Below are positions 6,196 through 6,353 of a stretch of DNA of 6,353 nt, one piece after another. Origin of the DNA: an uncultured Klebsiella sp. (GTDB taxonomy: Bacteria > Pseudomonadota > Gammaproteobacteria > Enterobacterales > Enterobacteriaceae); NCBI GenBank assembly GCA_902490055.1, contig CABUCP010000196.1, forward strand, positions 1 through 6,353, given 5' to 3'. The notes beneath the pieces are model-generated. The model was not told the origin of the DNA, ran no database searches, and saw only the letters and a program-made list of their open reading frames with translations. The position numbers and the translations under genes were made by a program. Position 1 is the first letter of the stretch, and every line of letters begins with the position of its first letter.

Positions 6196-6353
6196 GAAAA
6201 TTGTGATCGCGGGCACTTTAACGTTAGTCCCTCATCAGCAATTCGCTGCCTTATTCCGCGTTCAGAGCAATAAAATCGCCAGCGCGGCGAGCGGCAAATT
6301 TGTTACAGCGCAATTCATGGCGAAAAACATAAAGCCTTTCCATCGATATCGGG
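6196..6353. other. Distal part of the malP upstream spacer, no gene seen
   Basis: Beyond the MalT box cluster I find no convincing gene to the window end. In relatives this spacer is about 600 bp and leads to the divergent malT, so malT and probably its promoter lie beyond 6353. A possible CRP half-site (6202-6217) and an isolated MalT-like match (minus strand 6230-6239) are the only motifs noted. Confidence 0.6.
6202..6217 (+). promoter_or_regulatory. Possible CRP site (one good half)
   Basis: TGTGA (6202-6206), six bases, then GCACT (6213-6217). The left half is a perfect CRP half-site. The right half keeps only CAC of TCACA. It lies upstream of the MalT boxes in the malP-malT spacer and could serve either direction. 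One half-site alone occurs often by chance. Confidence 0.3.

Noticed and set aside
6112..6227. 8-bp direct repeat AACGTTAG at 6112-6119 and 6220-6227 flanking the promoter region
   Set aside because: It is short, AT-rich at the core and matches no known regulator I can name. It could easily be chance in a non-coding spacer.
6317..6353. ATG at 6317 with an open frame to the window end (MAKNIKPFHRYR), a possible start of a plus-strand gene
   Set aside because: It has only 12 codons, no Shine-Dalgarno, and lies in the spacer where relatives have no gene before malT. It does not resemble the MalT N-terminus.

Overview
The window looks like a chromosomal segment of an enterobacterium, most likely Klebsiella or a close relative (Raoultella, Enterobacter). 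This rests on near E. coli-like protein sequences for GntT, MalP and MalQ, GC-rich third codon positions, and REP-type palindromes of the enterobacterial kind. The genus is an inference from protein and repeat style; no database search was possible.

Layout: (1) 1-1317, + strand: a full-length gluconate permease gene, gntT, starting exactly at the first base, so its promoter and operators are outside the window. (2) 1318-1611: a 294-bp convergent intergenic region. It holds two near-identical, bidirectional intrinsic terminators, three REP-like palindromes, and an approximately 70-bp direct duplication of the gntT 3' end (last five codons, stop and terminator). (3) 1612-6088, - strand: the malPQ operon. 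malP (maltodextrin phosphorylase, 3698-6088) is upstream and malQ (amylomaltase, 1612-3687) is downstream, separated by 10 bp, with the malQ ribosome binding site overlapping the malP stop. (4) 6089-6353: the malP promoter region, with a cluster of MalT-box-like sequences in both orientations, a possible CRP site, and the beginning of the spacer that in relatives leads to the divergent activator gene malT (not in the window).

How the genes work together: MalQ disproportionates maltose and maltodextrins into longer chains plus glucose. MalP phosphorolyses the longer chains to glucose-1-phosphate. Both are cytoplasmic, and the operon is activated by MalT bound to maltotriose. GntT is a separate inner-membrane gluconate importer that converges on malPQ, and the terminator-rich gap insulates the two units.

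The gene content is the classical, well-described gntT-malQ-malP order. I see no new system. The most distinctive point is the duplicated gntT tail and terminator, in which the second hairpin carries a compensated base-pair change.
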